Source of the DNA: Clavelina lepadiformis
Taxonomy: Eukaryota; Chordata; Ascidiacea; Aplousobranchia; Clavelinidae
DNA length: 64,000 nucleotides
Direction: 5' to 3'
NCBI RefSeq assembly: GCF_947623445.1
Contig: NC_135241.1
Coordinates: 2,420,501 to 2,484,500, forward strand
Below, piece after piece: positions 52,386 through 64,000 of this stretch. Numbering within the stretch: position 1 is the first letter of the stretch; the number at the start of each line of letters is the position of its first letter. A program made the translations under genes and the position numbers. The notes beneath the pieces are model-generated. The model was given only the letters and a program-made list of their open reading frames with translations. It was not told the origin of the DNA and searched no databases.

Positions 52386-55300
52386 TGTATAAAGCCGTCA
52401 AAAAATCAATATTCAATGCTGTAAGTAACCTATGGAGAATGTTTTCGACGTTTGCCTAAATTGTTAATGTCAATAAAATCAATATTTATCGTATCCAGGG
52501 TTTGTATCTTTGAAATGACGTAATATAATATTCTAATAAGCTTATAATTAAGTGTTTTTGACCAGTAGGCGACTAAAATTGTAATTGCATTTGACAGAAG
52601 TCTGTTTAGGTTTTTAACAGAGTCAGACGTAGAGATGTAATAAGTTAAAGATGCCGATTTCTTTAATTTTTCCAAGTTCTCATCCTGGGAGTCGATAAAT
52701 AACGTTTACGGCGTTTTCTTGCCTTCAAATCGGCGCAAATATCTCACCGCTCGAAATCAGGAACGGCATTACACGCAACTGATAGCGCAACACAAAGCAA
52801 ATTCATATGTTTGCTCATTCTGCAAAATATTGCACAATCTCGTCTCTCGCTTAAATAGGTTAACAAAGGAGTGTAATTTGTCCATTGTCCGGTTGCTGTT
52901 GACTGAAAACACGAATCTATTACGTTTAATATTCTACGTTTGTCATTTACTTTTCCGCAGAAATTCTGATTTTGTTAATTACGTTGTAAATATGAAATAT
53001 ACTTATCTGCATTCCATTTACCTTATATAGGCAATTTCCATTATGTTTAGGCTGCCTTCAGGTATTATAACGCTGTAAACTCAATAACACCTTTTTAAAG
53101 GGCATAGTAACAACAGCGATTGTCAAAACAATATGTGACGTATCGATACTGTCACGGATTTGAAGGTCGCATTTTTATTTTTATCGATCATGCTTTCTTT
53201 GTTACTTGGAAGAAAGTCTGAAAATTAATCTTTTATTTGACTTTCAATGTGAAAATTTTTCTTCTAAACAGTCCATGTCGTTTTTGAAGCAACTGAAACG
53301 GTATCCTGTAGCCTAAGAACAACGACTCCTGCACTATTCATAAGTCGAGTTCATTGTTTGCGTTCCACGAACACTCTTAAACCATACGACTTCTGATGAG
53401 ATCGAACCCGAACCGTCGCAAACTGCTGGCCAACCTTACACTTAAAGTGCAAAGCGAGCAATGAAGCCAATTTTTTCACATTCGTGAGGTGAATAACGTT
53501 TCCGCTTGACTTATCAAACAATTCGTAATTAGATGAACAAGTCGTCGATCATATTCAGAAAGGGAAGACTTACACGGGTCGAAAGGTTTTTAAAGAACCT
53601 CAAGGATTTGTGTAAAACCACTTACAATGAGCTAATTTTAACTCGTTGTCTCGCTTCGGCCTTTGTGCATCATTGCAATGCCGCTGACTTCATTTTTAAC
53701 CTTTCGCAGCCGTTCAAAGTTACCGTTTCCCCATAACCGCTTTCTTTATACTTTTAAGTCTCCTAATTTTGCCACGGACCGTGTCCGAACATATCTGCTT
53801 ACGAGATTATGTGAGAGATTAGCTGACAGTTTTGGCGAACACGATATGTTCCTACTCCTAGCCTAATCATTTTTACCAGCATGATTTGCATCAAACAATC
53901 GGGCCGCGAAGTTACTATTTGAGGGATGTTATTTCATTGCATGCGCGGTAAGTTATCGGTGCGTATCAGACCACCAACTGGGCGAAATTGAACTTAAATT
54001 TACGGTAAAACCGCGGCTTTCTTCAACAAGATTAACTAACTATGCGTAGTTTGATATTTACTTAGGCGCAAAAGGTCACGGTTGAAATTAGGAATCTCTC
54101 ACTTCAAACCAGTTAATGCTGTTGTGTAAACATCTGTTGCTATGCACATTAAGGCAAGTATTTGCGTATGTGCATAATTTGTTATGCCAAACCGAGCACT
54201 CTATAGCAATATGACATAACCTAACTAGCTAAATTTTCCTATGCTTTTAGGCCTCAATGCATAGCACACCAATGATTTGTTCAAACGTTTGTTTTTTCTT
54301 TCGCATTTCGCCAATGCTTATCTGTAGAAATTAGAAATGAGGTTTCAGGTCGTTTAATAATCAAACAGCCCAAGCACGTTGCTGACTAAAACTTCTGTCT
54401 CATTTCACGCTTCATCTAAGATAAAAAATAAAATCCTGTCTGCACTTTAAGCTGAAATGTTGCAGCAAACATACTTTATCATAGATATAAGGACACCCGA
54501 TATAAAGAAATAAAATCGCTTGCGAAATCTGAAGGTCTTATCGGCTCCTATTCACACCAACCTACGTATTCAGAATTTCATTGTGATGTCATAACTTTCA
54601 AATAGATTAAACAATAGATGGTTCTTTTCACATTGCCAAACCGTGTGACATCTTTGACGTAATCTATTGTTTGTTTTTCAAACAACTTTTGCAAATAGCT
54701 GATATAACTTGCAACGACTATACGCCTGGATATCGTATTCTATCACAATCTCTATCTTCGGAGCGAGGAAAGTCTTTGCGCGACTTAGACTCGACAATGA
54801 TTCCACATCGCGCTCGAGCTAGTCTTTGTCCAAGTTTCGATGACGCACTTTTTTATTTGGTGTTTTGATTTTTGAAATTGCAGGAATTCGGAACTGTCCA
54901 TCAAGAACGGGAGCGTTCATACTTTGCTCGAGGACATGACAACGGTAGCGCGACTGGGAATCGAACCCGGTATGCGATTTTATTCTAACCGTCCGGCAAC
55001 GAGCCGACAAAATGTCATAAGCAATGATATAAATTTTGCCCGAGATGAACGTTTACAAAATTATCCGATAATTTGCAACCGCTGGTACGCCATTATAGTA
55101 AATAATGGTAAATTATACTCACGTTACGGCAAAGGATATTGATATTATTTTATACTGTTTATTGCTGGTTGTTTTAACGATGAAGCTTTCAAGTTTAGGT
55201 TTTGTTAACGACATTAAGCACTAAATATTGTCAAGAAACAACTTTTTTCGATTTTTTTTGTTACCAGCGCCACAAAGCGGCAGTTTGTCAACGTATAATT

Positions 55301-57005
55301 TAACCGCTTGTGTTATCATTTACAAAGTTATTAAGGTATTCGATAAGAATTGCGACAATTTTAGCGGTTAATTGAAGCCGGACAATTTGAATTATAGCGT
55401 CATATTCAGAAAAAAACAATGATTAAAGTTGACTTTCTCGAATCAAAAGCAAGAAAAACCCACGTTGTGTTCTTGCATAAAACAGCGTCAGAATTGTTTG
55501 TGAATTATTGGGTTAGATTTGAGGCATAACCATTCAAAAATGTTTCCACCAACAGAGTTGTTTACGTACAAAATCTCATTGCAAGCATTAACCACGCATC
55601 ACATAAATGTTAAATACTTTATATTCAGTTAAACTTGTTTTAGCTTCACATCAGCATTACTTTAGCACCCAAAAAAATGGCGTCGAACGTATGAAAAGAA
55701 TTTTCTGCAAATTTTGGAAATCACAAAAATAACATGATTCAAGATGGACACTTGAGGTCAGTAATAAACCATAAAACCAAATCAACCCTTCACGGGCATC
55801 CGCATAAAAATAGAAAATATGAACAGACGTTGTTTAACTGGTTTAAAGTTGCAAACAAAATGGTTGTTTAATAATCCGTCGTTTTTCTCGGGTGACAAAT
55901 GATACTTTATCATTCCTTCTTTAAATATAGTAGCTAAAAGATTGCACCGAAATAAATCTTAAAGCATTTTAATCGATTACCTTTCCATAAAACTATTCCT
56001 TGTAAGCTTTTACTTACAGCCCAGTATTTTAGTAATTTACTGTAACCCTAATTTATTTCCTTCATTTGAAATGACTGCATTGCATAGCTTGATAGCGTGT
56101 AAAGCGATTTTATTCGTACCGCTTAATTACATTTCACAAGAACAATTGATGTAGTCATTGTAGTGAGTATAGTAACCAACAGCATATATGGAATCTATAT
56201 AAGCTCAAATTTTATAAATAAATACTTTTATTCAATGGACTTAGTGACGAAAATTTTAATGATTAAAAATAGTAAATGGAAGTTAGTTTCAACTGATGGA
56301 TACGGCGTAACTTTTTTAAACGGACACTCTTATTCGGTACATGCTGAGTCGATGTAATAATTCTTGATTCATTGTTCGCCTCTATTTCAATGGAGTAAAA
56401 TCACGCGATATCACAATAGCGTTATTGTTCTTACGGGAACAGAATTCACATTTGTTGTGCAAACAGGACTGCTTCAATTTCAATTACTTCCTTGTTAACT
56501 GTAAACAGCTAGAATTTGCAGTCGTTGTGAAAATTGAAACAACGCGATATTACTATAACAATATATGATTGCGAAAATACAAGTAACAGCTAGTTGCTGT
56601 GCAAACAGCAATAGTTCAAATTTTTTAATTGTTTTTGTTCGAACTTTAAAAGTATACTCATTTTACCAGCAACGCATACATTACGTCATCCCTAATCATA
56701 ACGTTGACGCGCCCACTGCATTATTCCTCACCAACACGGATGATAGCCGTTGCTCTTCAACATTAAAACAATTACTTCAACATATACCGATGCAATTATC
56801 ATTAATCCACACTCTTTACGCCTACCACCACACTTTCACTTGGATGCCAACAAATCACCGTAACACAGCAGCACCGTTGAACCGTCAGCTGCCGTAATTC
56901 ATTTGTGTGTTGACAACGGCGAGGACTAATAAGGTGGTTTCATGTCCCATAAGCATGCAGAATATAACGCAACCTGATCACATTTTGCACTTCATTATTG
57001 GCCGG
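52386..57005. other. No gene recognised: AT-rich intergenic stretch
   Basis: About 4.6 kb with only short open frames and no recognisable domain. The one structured item is a pol III B-box-like sequence on the - strand at 54957-54967. The interval would contain the distal promoter of the SERT-like gene. Confidence 0.5.
54950..55012 (-). repeat. tRNA-derived (SINE-like) fragment
   Basis: On the - strand, GGTTCGATTCC is a perfect pol III B box in a near-complete T-arm context (CCGGG, loop TTCGATT, CCCAG with one mismatch). It is followed by a GCGCTACC end. Upstream, GGCTCGTTGCCGGACGG loosely resembles an A box, but no acceptor stem or anticodon arm can be folded. It is more likely a tRNA-derived repeat fragment than a functional tRNA. 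Confidence 0.35.
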
Positions 57006-57760
57006 TTAATCATCCAGTATTGTGCTGCTCGTCAAAGCAGTTCGCAGTGTTTCCAAGAGCATCACTTGTCATAATTTGTTTGGTAATTTTTTTTTAGAAT
57101 ATTGTAAGTTGAAATATTTTTCCTTTCTTAAAATGTTGTCACCAAAGGTCAAAACGTATTTCGAAGCTCGCATGGATTTAAGATGACGTAATCCAGACCA
57201 AGCATCGTAGGTAATGTGATGAAAGTTGCAGTAGGAAATATCAATTGTGTATCGATTGTTTAAATTCGATAAATGGACAAAGGATTGATTGTCGGTTCTG
57301 TAAAATTGCATTGAAAGTTCAACCATGTTCATCTTCTTTCTCCGATTACCAAATATTAACGTTTCAAGTGAATACAAAGTAGCAAATGCTTGTCCTATAA
57401 CCAATGTTCCCTCTAATTTTTCACAAGTTTGAGCAAACACACTATCTCCCTGAGCGGTCTCTTGGACCACTGAGAGCAACATCAGACGTGCGCACTGTGG
57501 TCATTATTATGCGTTTATTCTATTTTCAATTCAGGTTGGATTTTTTTCTTGTGTGCAGCACAGATTTTCTGTGCGCAGAAACCGTGTCAGCAGTGCCCAT
57601 TTGCGCACGCGCGCAGCTTAGAGGGAACATTGCCTATAACGGAAGTAGTTAGCTTGGTGTCGTCCATCCATCATTGTTCATGGATAAATCAACGCGTCAT
57701 AGTTTGTTAAGATCAGGTAGATATGCCGGTTAGGATATCGTTATAACCCGACACAACAGA
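57006..57760 (-). pseudogene. Inverted, internally deleted Toll-like receptor fragment
   Basis: Reading the - strand, about 57755 down to 57071 matches the leucine-rich-repeat region around residues 340-480 of the neighbouring intact TLR (shared runs such as DNQSF, TIDISYCN, DAW, GLRHLKS/ALRHLKS). At least two in-frame stops replace residues there: TAA for a Glu before the PxYL stretch, and TGA for an Arg before VDLS. A 231-bp MITE interrupts it. Near 57070 it jumps directly to the last ~21 codons of the TIR domain (ETLRTALTSS), ending at a stop at 57006-57008 equivalent to the intact gene's. More than 500 codons in between, including the rest of the ectodomain and the membrane span, are missing. 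It cannot encode a receptor. Confidence 0.85.
57394..57640. mobile_element. hAT-type MITE, 231 bp, inside the TLR pseudogene
   Basis: The element is 57402-57632. It starts CAATGTTCCCTCTAA and ends TTAGAGGGAACATTG, a perfect 15-bp inverted repeat. It is flanked by a perfect 8-bp duplication CCTATAAC at 57394-57401 and 57633-57640. The interior has a GCGCACGCGCGC stretch near the right end. Removing it restores continuity of the TLR similarity, so it inserted into an existing TLR-like sequence. Confidence 0.92.
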
Positions 57761-58236
57761 GCTTTTAGATTTCGTCACAACAAGCATAGAGAGGAGGATG
57801 GAAGCGGCAATTTATAAATCAGAACAGTCGTCCATGGGAAGGCAACATTTTAAACAGCGAGAAAAAAATTAAGCTCAAGTTGATAAGATGAAAGTTCATT
57901 TAAACAATTAAATTGGTCTTGTTAGCTTAATTTCTCAGAATAAGCTAAGGTTCAAGAAAATTTTTGTATTAGTCGATTTATATTTCTAATTTGATGTAGG
58001 TCAAAGCAACAAAGCGTATTGGAGAATATCGATAATAATTTGACGGTTCTAAAAAAATACAAAGCGGCCTCTGTTCCATAATAATCGTACGAACAAGGAC
58101 AGTGGCTAAGTAGGAACTATAGCCTATGCGCATGCACGCTGAAAAATTTCAGACAAAATTTTTAACAAAAGTTTAAATATTTTGTCTGTTCAAAGATTTT
58201 TAGCAGCTTTGCGCTAATATTTTATATTTCTAAAGA
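57761..58236. promoter_or_regulatory. Upstream region of the intact TLR gene (unresolved)
   Basis: Under 500 bp separate the inverted TLR pseudogene from the intact gene's start codon. It must include the proximal promoter and any unspliced leader. No TATA box or immune-type site could be assigned with confidence. Confidence 0.3.
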
Positions 58237-61200
58237 ATGAGCTTGTTGGGGCTCATATTGCTGTTTCAATTTTTGTTTATCTCTGGCGGATCATCAAGAA
58301 ATCTTTTATATCCTTGTGGAAAAGCGGAAAGTATCTACGGACTAGACTTTGTAAATGTCTACAGCAAGTTTTCATTAGAAAGCGTTATTAAAAAAGAAAT
58401 TCTTGTCAAAGTTGCACCTTGGCTTGGTCGTACTTATATTTCTGTTAATTGCTCATGGCGAGGACTAACAAAGATTCCACAAAACTTGCCGGCAAATGTA
58501 GAAGGATTAGTTCTCCAATCTAACGTGATAAAACAAATTAGAGCAAATGATTTTTTGTTTTTTCCAAATATAACTCTGTTAACTTTGTATGCAAATTGCA
58601 TTCCTAGCAATTTGAGGTGGCCATTTCCACCATGCTCTGGCGACTTATACATTGAGCCAGGTACTTTCCAACATCTCGTCCATTTAAAGTGGTTAGGATT
58701 GGCTGGTAATTACCTTCGTGAGTTTCCACGGCAACTTCCGCTTTGTTTGAAGGGATTGGATATAAGTTTTACCATGCTTGGCGACGTGAGTGCGCAACTG
58801 CAAAGGTTAAATAACTTGACAATGCTGTTTGGGATTAGGAATTGCGAAAGTCCTACTGAGCTCTTCTGTCCAAGAAACTTCACCATAACACAACCACTTT
58901 CTTCCAGTCTAAAAGTTATCAATTTAAGTAACAACGGTTGGAGAAAAATTCCCAGTTATTTACTTGGAGATCAACTGGAAGCTCTTTCGATTGCAGCAAA
59001 TCATATAACCCGCTTGAGAAAAGGTGATTTTACGAATGCAACAAGCTTAGAACTATTAGATGTAAGTGTATTTTACAAAGGATATGAACTACTTGTTGAC
59101 GACAGTGTATTTGACCCGCTCGAGCATCTCAAGTTTCTCAATCTCTCGTATAACTTTATTCAACATTTACCGAATGGAATATTTAACAACAACAAAAATC
59201 TTGAAATTCTCGATCTTTCCTTCAATTGTTTACAAAGGACAATATTCGAACCAACATACCTAGCTAATCTTTGCCAACTCCGTCATGTTGATTTATCCTC
59301 TAACAATTTAGGCTACCCGTTTAATATTAACAAAACCAAACCAATCGAGTTACTTCGTTTGGGACAAACTTTTGCTTCTTTATCTTCTCTTCAGACATTG
59401 ATATTCGGGAATGGAGGAAAACTCTTCCAAAAGACTCAATTTTCCGTGCAATTTCATGTAATCGACAATCAGTCATTTGCCAGTTTATCGAATTTAACTC
59501 ATCTGTCCACAATCGATATTTCCTACTGCAATGTTCATCGCATTTCCTCCGATGCGTGGTCTGCCTTACGTCATCTAAAATCCATCCGAGCATCGAATAA
59601 CCGTTTGACCTTTGACCGCAGTAATTTGAAGGAGGAGACATTTTCAAACTTACAAACAAAGAAATTGAAAAACCAACTTGAGTTTTTTCATCATTTTCCT
59701 ACATATGTAGAAAATCATCAGCTTTCAGGACCTTTTGACTTTGAGTGCGACAACAATTACAATTTACAACAAAAAATAGAAATTTTTAGACCGTTAGACT
59801 TTGGATGCTACAACAACGGTTTACTTGATTATTCAAACAACCAAATCGCAACCATCTCTGAGAAGAAAACACTTCTGTTATCAATGACAACAATCCTCAA
59901 TTTATCACACAACAAAATAAGTGAGATCAGATCAGATGATTTGAAACATCTGATATATTTGTGCAGCATAGATCTCTCTTATAATGTTTTTAAAAAAATT
60001 GATCACCTTGCTTTTGTTAGTTTGTCGAATCTTCGCCAGATTGATTTTGTTCTTAAAGACGTGGACCCTAATGTCGGATTCGACTTTCTATGTAAATTGA
60101 ATTTCTCTGCCCAAATTAAATTCCGGTGGAAAATGTTTGATATCCAACTTTTTTCATTCTTAGTTAACTGGAATCGTATCTACCATAACTGTAAGGCAAG
60201 CTCAGTGATGGAACTGAATATTGCACACAATGATTTAAGAGCCGTAGGCCTACTCATTAAACACGGCGTATTACAGTTTATGCCCGAGCTTAGATATCTT
60301 GTGCTTAGCGGCTGCAATATTTTCTCGCCTGTTTCAGACGATTGGTTTCACGGTTTAAGTCATCTTGAAAGGTTGGATATGAGTCACAACAACTTGGCAC
60401 TGGTTCCATCTACAGCCTTAAGAACTACAACAAAGTTACATGTCCTGAATTTAGATCATAATAATATCATTGAACTGATGGGGAACTTGTCCTTTCTTAC
60501 TGATTTGAAGGAACTTACAATTGCTCATAATAAGCTCAGATTTATTCATCCAGGATTCTTCTTGCATTTAAAACTCAAAAGTCTTGATCTCAGTTATAAC
60601 GAGATACGTCGACTGGATCCAAGTATTTTGAACAAAGTTATGTTGGATTCGCTTTTGTATTTGGACATAAGATGGAACCAACTTGACTGTTCATGTAATA
60701 TTTGGGAACAATTTTATCGTTGGTATGTTTCAGATGCAAGTGACAACACTAAACTTCCTGGATTTTATCCGAAATGCACACTGGAGATTGATCAATATTT
60801 TGGCGGTTGTGTGGCTTGCCAATCCCCGCAATATTTATGTGGTCGCTCGGTCTCTCGATATGGATTTAACACATCATGTGATTTGCAAAAGCATCTCAAG
60901 TACACAATCGCATTCACAGTGTATTTTATATTGTTTTGTACATCTGGCATAATCGGTTATAGCAAATGGTTCAAGAGATTGATATTTCGGAAAGTCAATG
61001 AATATTTCAGAGTTCAATCGTTGAAACCAAGCGATGACATAATAAGGCAGCAGACGTTTGAAAATAAAGGTGCTTTTGTGTTCTTTGACCACAACAATGA
61101 TAAACTCGGTGATTGGGTGGATAATAACCTGGTACCTGGGATGATTAATGGAAACCTTTCCATTGAACTTCTTTTAGCTGGTCGTGACATCGAAGGTGGA

Positions 61201-61614
61201 AGCTTTTCAATGGAAAATCTTCTCCGACTTGTCCTGAAAAGTCGCAAAACAATCGTCATATTTTCTGGCAGTTTTTGCGAAACTCCAATTTGCAGGTAAG
61301 TGTGAAGTCAAAATTTGACAAATAACAATTTACAGCAAGTGTAAAACCTTTAAAATATATCGAATTATAATTCGATTTGCTACAGATTCGTATTGACGGC
61401 GCTACAAGAACTTCAATATTCTGCTGGAAGAGATCAACTGATATTAGTGGAGTGGCATAGTGAAGAAGCAGCTCGAGTTCCAGAATTAATTCAACGAACT
61501 TTTAACCGAAAATTTTACAATTTTTTGAGATTCCATCAAACAAATGATGACGAAGTGATGTTCTTTGAAACACTGCGAACTGCTTTGGCGAGCAGCGTAA
61601 TACTGGGTGATTAA
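58237..61614 (+). CDS. Toll-like receptor (1,095 aa, 2 exons)
   Basis: Exon 1 is 58237-61295 and exon 2 is 61386-61614. Donor TGCAG/GTAAGT and acceptor TGCTACAG/A join in phase 2, inside the TIR domain. A signal peptide (about residues 1-20) is followed by a long run of leucine-rich repeats. A C-terminal cysteine cap is at about 814-880 (DCSCN...C...C), a transmembrane span at about 889-911, and a cytosolic TIR domain from about 943 to the end. There is a single cysteine cap next to the membrane, as in vertebrate single-cap TLRs. The length is near TLR7-9. It should sense microbial or internal ligands and signal through TIR adaptors. The TIR box 1 is weak (GAFVFFDH), and box 2 reads RDIEGG where family members have RDxxPG, so the BB-loop proline is absent. 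Box 3 keeps only the Phe of FETLRTAL. An inverted broken paralogue lies directly upstream. Confidence 0.95.
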
Positions 61615-64000
61615 CTAATTCAAAATGATTCATAAAACTTGGGCAACTGTAGTGTAAATGTTTGTTAAATGAGAATATGAAAAACGAAAACTTTTTGTTG
61701 CCTTTTTGCTATGGTTAAGACGTAAACTCGTAAAGGAAAATCTTATGAACCAAGCGTTGTTTTTATGTTGACGTCATATGTATATATCAGTTATATCATT
61801 TGTATAACGTAAGCTGACTACAAAGATTACGTCATTTTCTGGAATTGATTGCCAAATAATTACTGCAGAAACAATACTGTTTTTGCTTGATATTACGATT
61901 GAAATCATAATGAAAAAGCAGATTCGTTCACTTGCTGTGAAATTGTAAAGTATTTATTATGTCAGTCTTTATTAATTCAAGCGTTAAGCAGCAAAAAAGC
62001 TGTACAAGTATACAGTAACTGCTTTTAAAAGATACATTAGTCCACTTTTTTCATTTTTCTTTTCGTTCCAAACTCCGTTTTTCGTAAGCGTTTGTTAAAC
62101 CCGTTTTATGTAGGCTACATGTTGACGTGTTATGCAAAGGGCTGATTGGAAGCTTGGGCTTCGTCAGAAAGTATAAAAGCATTGATTTCATACAGTAGGC
62201 CTACGTTGCAAATGAGTTGCTATAGTAATCATGACTACAATATATAGACCTGTTTTACATGTTGACCATTTTCCCATGCAAGAAGTAGTTTGACCCATAC
62301 AGCAATAACATCTTCAAATTACAACCATTCAAATTACATTGTTGCCGTATTATGCACGTACTTTCACGGATCTGTTTTTTCATCTTGCTAAGCTAGTGTT
62401 GTGACAGCGTCAGGTCATACGATGTTGCCAGCATGAAAACAAGCGGCACTATACTGTAAACATACAAACTTGTTTTGTGCGGTTAAGTGAGTGTTGATTA
62501 TAATCGTTTAAAGATTAGCGTATTTAGAAAACAGCAAAAAACACAACGCCTTTGCAATCTTGCAAGCATTTCCGTAAATGTTAGGTTTATGTTAATCCTT
62601 GCTTGTTTACTGCCGAGCCCACGTGACATGATCATCATCACATCATGACACTTGGGGGTGCACACCGCACATAACATTTCCTGACGTCATACAGAGCGAT
62701 CTGTGATCACCGGTTTGAAAATGATTCTTGCTGAAATGGTACACTTTTTTTCGCCCCAAAAAGTGGTGGCAACTGACAATGGATTTGTCTGCTTCCTCAT
62801 CAAATAACAAAAATCGGTTGAGGCAATCAAAAGATATTCACAAATGTTTCACACATTTTGCTAGGTATAATCTGCAGGTCAATTTGTGCAAGGTAGGCCT
62901 ATAGTCTACTTAAATTTTAATGTTGCGGAACTTGTCCTTTACATCTTCCAACAGTGTAGTTGTTTCGATGCTTGTGTTATTTTGCTTTTAGATTCGTTAC
63001 AATTAACAAATATTTAGTGGGTTTGGTGGCCTTGCCATCCTACCATCTTATAGCACAATTACATTATTGTCATCTTGCATGTTTTAAGCTCTTGGTCTTT
63101 GCCACTTTATCCTGCTCGTAAATTGTTTATGAGCATGTCTTTCAATGTGCTATAACTACAACGGTTAACATTCTAACTTTCACTCCGCACAGTTAATGGT
63201 GAAAAATAAACAATACAACACAATTCTTTTTGATTAAAATAGAATCTGTCAGGTTCTGAATGGAAAATATGACAGTTTTTGACGAGAAATTGTGCGTGCA
63301 AGCATGCAAATTTTTGTGTAATGGCGTACATTGAAGCCTCAAATATTTGTTTCTTTATTATAAATTGACATTCAAACAACTAATTTTTCTTGTTTAATAT
63401 AAATTGGTTAATCAGAAAAAATTCAGCGTACTTGTTGATGAATCTCATACATGCAGGTTCCACACTTACCACTATGAGATATTAACCTACTGTGCGTTAA
63501 ATATATTGGCAACCTAATATTTGATTCGCCATGGAAGATGTCATGACAGTAAGAAAGCTTTGTATTCACTTGTGAAATATTTTTATAATTTGATTTCTAA
63601 AACTCAAACAATTTAAGAAAAAATTGATGTGTTGATATGAATTCTTTTAATGTTAAATTTAGGCTGAGCGATTGAAAAAGTTTGCTTTTCCAGACCAGAC
63701 TGTAGAGTTAGGCAGTTATGATTGAGATTTTGGGAGTGCAGAAGCAAAAGTCTGGTGTGCACGTGTGCAAGGAAGTGGCTGGTTTTCCCTGTTACTTGTG
63801 TCCCGAGCACGTCTGGCGTTTGTGCTAGGCAAGGTGCGGCCTTATATAATAGAAAACAGAGAAAAAACGTAGTGTCTCTTTTTGTACATAGGTTGCTCTT
63901 TTCCCTGTGTGCAATATCGTTTCGACCAAAAATTTTGATGTAATCCTATCATACTCTACAGTTTTGCTCCCTAACACCAGACAAGATGGGTTGTTAATCA
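61615..64000. other. Right edge: no confirmed gene, possible first exons of one
   Basis: No family was recognised. On the + strand, an ATG at 62779 opens about 30 codons rich in Ser and Asn ending at possible donors near 62868 and 62894. A separate ATG at about 63532 (MEDVMT, donor GTAAGA) could splice in phase to 63662 (AERLKKFAFPDQTVELGSYD, then stop). These are speculative. Two TGACGTCA motifs are at about 61769 and 62682. Confidence 0.3.

Noticed and set aside
54938..55012. A functional tRNA gene on the - strand
   Set aside because: The B box is perfect, but no acceptor stem, anticodon arm or convincing A box can be paired.
57069..57482. A 137-codon open frame on the - strand with LRR similarity, as a gene
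   Set aside because: Its first part is MITE sequence and the rest is the broken TLR fragment with flanking in-frame stops.
1..64000. CRISPR arrays, rRNA operons, bacterial operons or integrated phage
   Set aside because: None seen. Introns, splice sites and gene families are all eukaryotic.

Overview
This is a eukaryotic, AT-rich, intron-dense window with no bacterial features. Short introns, a vertebrate-like Toll-like receptor, a TMEM138 orthologue, a serotonin-transporter-like SLC6 gene and many small hAT-type transposons suggest an invertebrate deuterostome, most likely an ascidian tunicate such as Ciona. That assignment is inferred from gene content, not from a database search.

Layout. 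(1) 3756-5495, + strand: a two-exon gene for an unrecognised 423-aa protein. (2) About 6.75-19.5 kb and 22.83-36.66 kb, - strand: a tandem duplication of a multi-exon gene for a bacterial-type chitobiase / beta-N-acetylhexosaminidase (glycosyl hydrolase family 20, GH20). The right copy can be assembled from 19 exons into an unbroken 889-aa type II membrane protein. The left copy is a pseudogene with lost exons, two frameshifts, a stop and broken splice sites. An apparently complete hAT transposon (2,707 bp, perfect 8-bp target duplication, 621-aa transposase) sits inside it. (3) 41070-42385, + strand: TMEM138, a ciliary tetraspan protein, in three short exons. (4) 43670-49345, - strand: an SLC6 monoamine transporter closest to SERT, assembled as 13 exons and 617 aa. 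A second TM1-encoding 5' exon at 51100-51262, and perhaps a further N-terminal exon at 52064-52385, lie upstream. (5) 57006-57760, - strand: a broken TLR fragment interrupted by a hAT-type MITE. It lies about 0.5 kb from and in inverted orientation to (6) an intact two-exon TLR gene at 58237-61614, + strand (1,095 aa).

The genes do not form a pathway. They are independent eukaryotic loci: glycan processing, cilia, monoamine uptake and innate immunity. The window's main theme is duplication and decay (chitobiase pair, TLR pair, doubled SERT 5' exons) with repeated hAT-family insertion. Exon joins were worked out by hand from splice consensus, reading phase and family similarity. For the chitobiase, SERT, TMEM138 and TLR genes every exon length and phase adds up to an open frame, which supports those models strongly. 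No transcript data were available.
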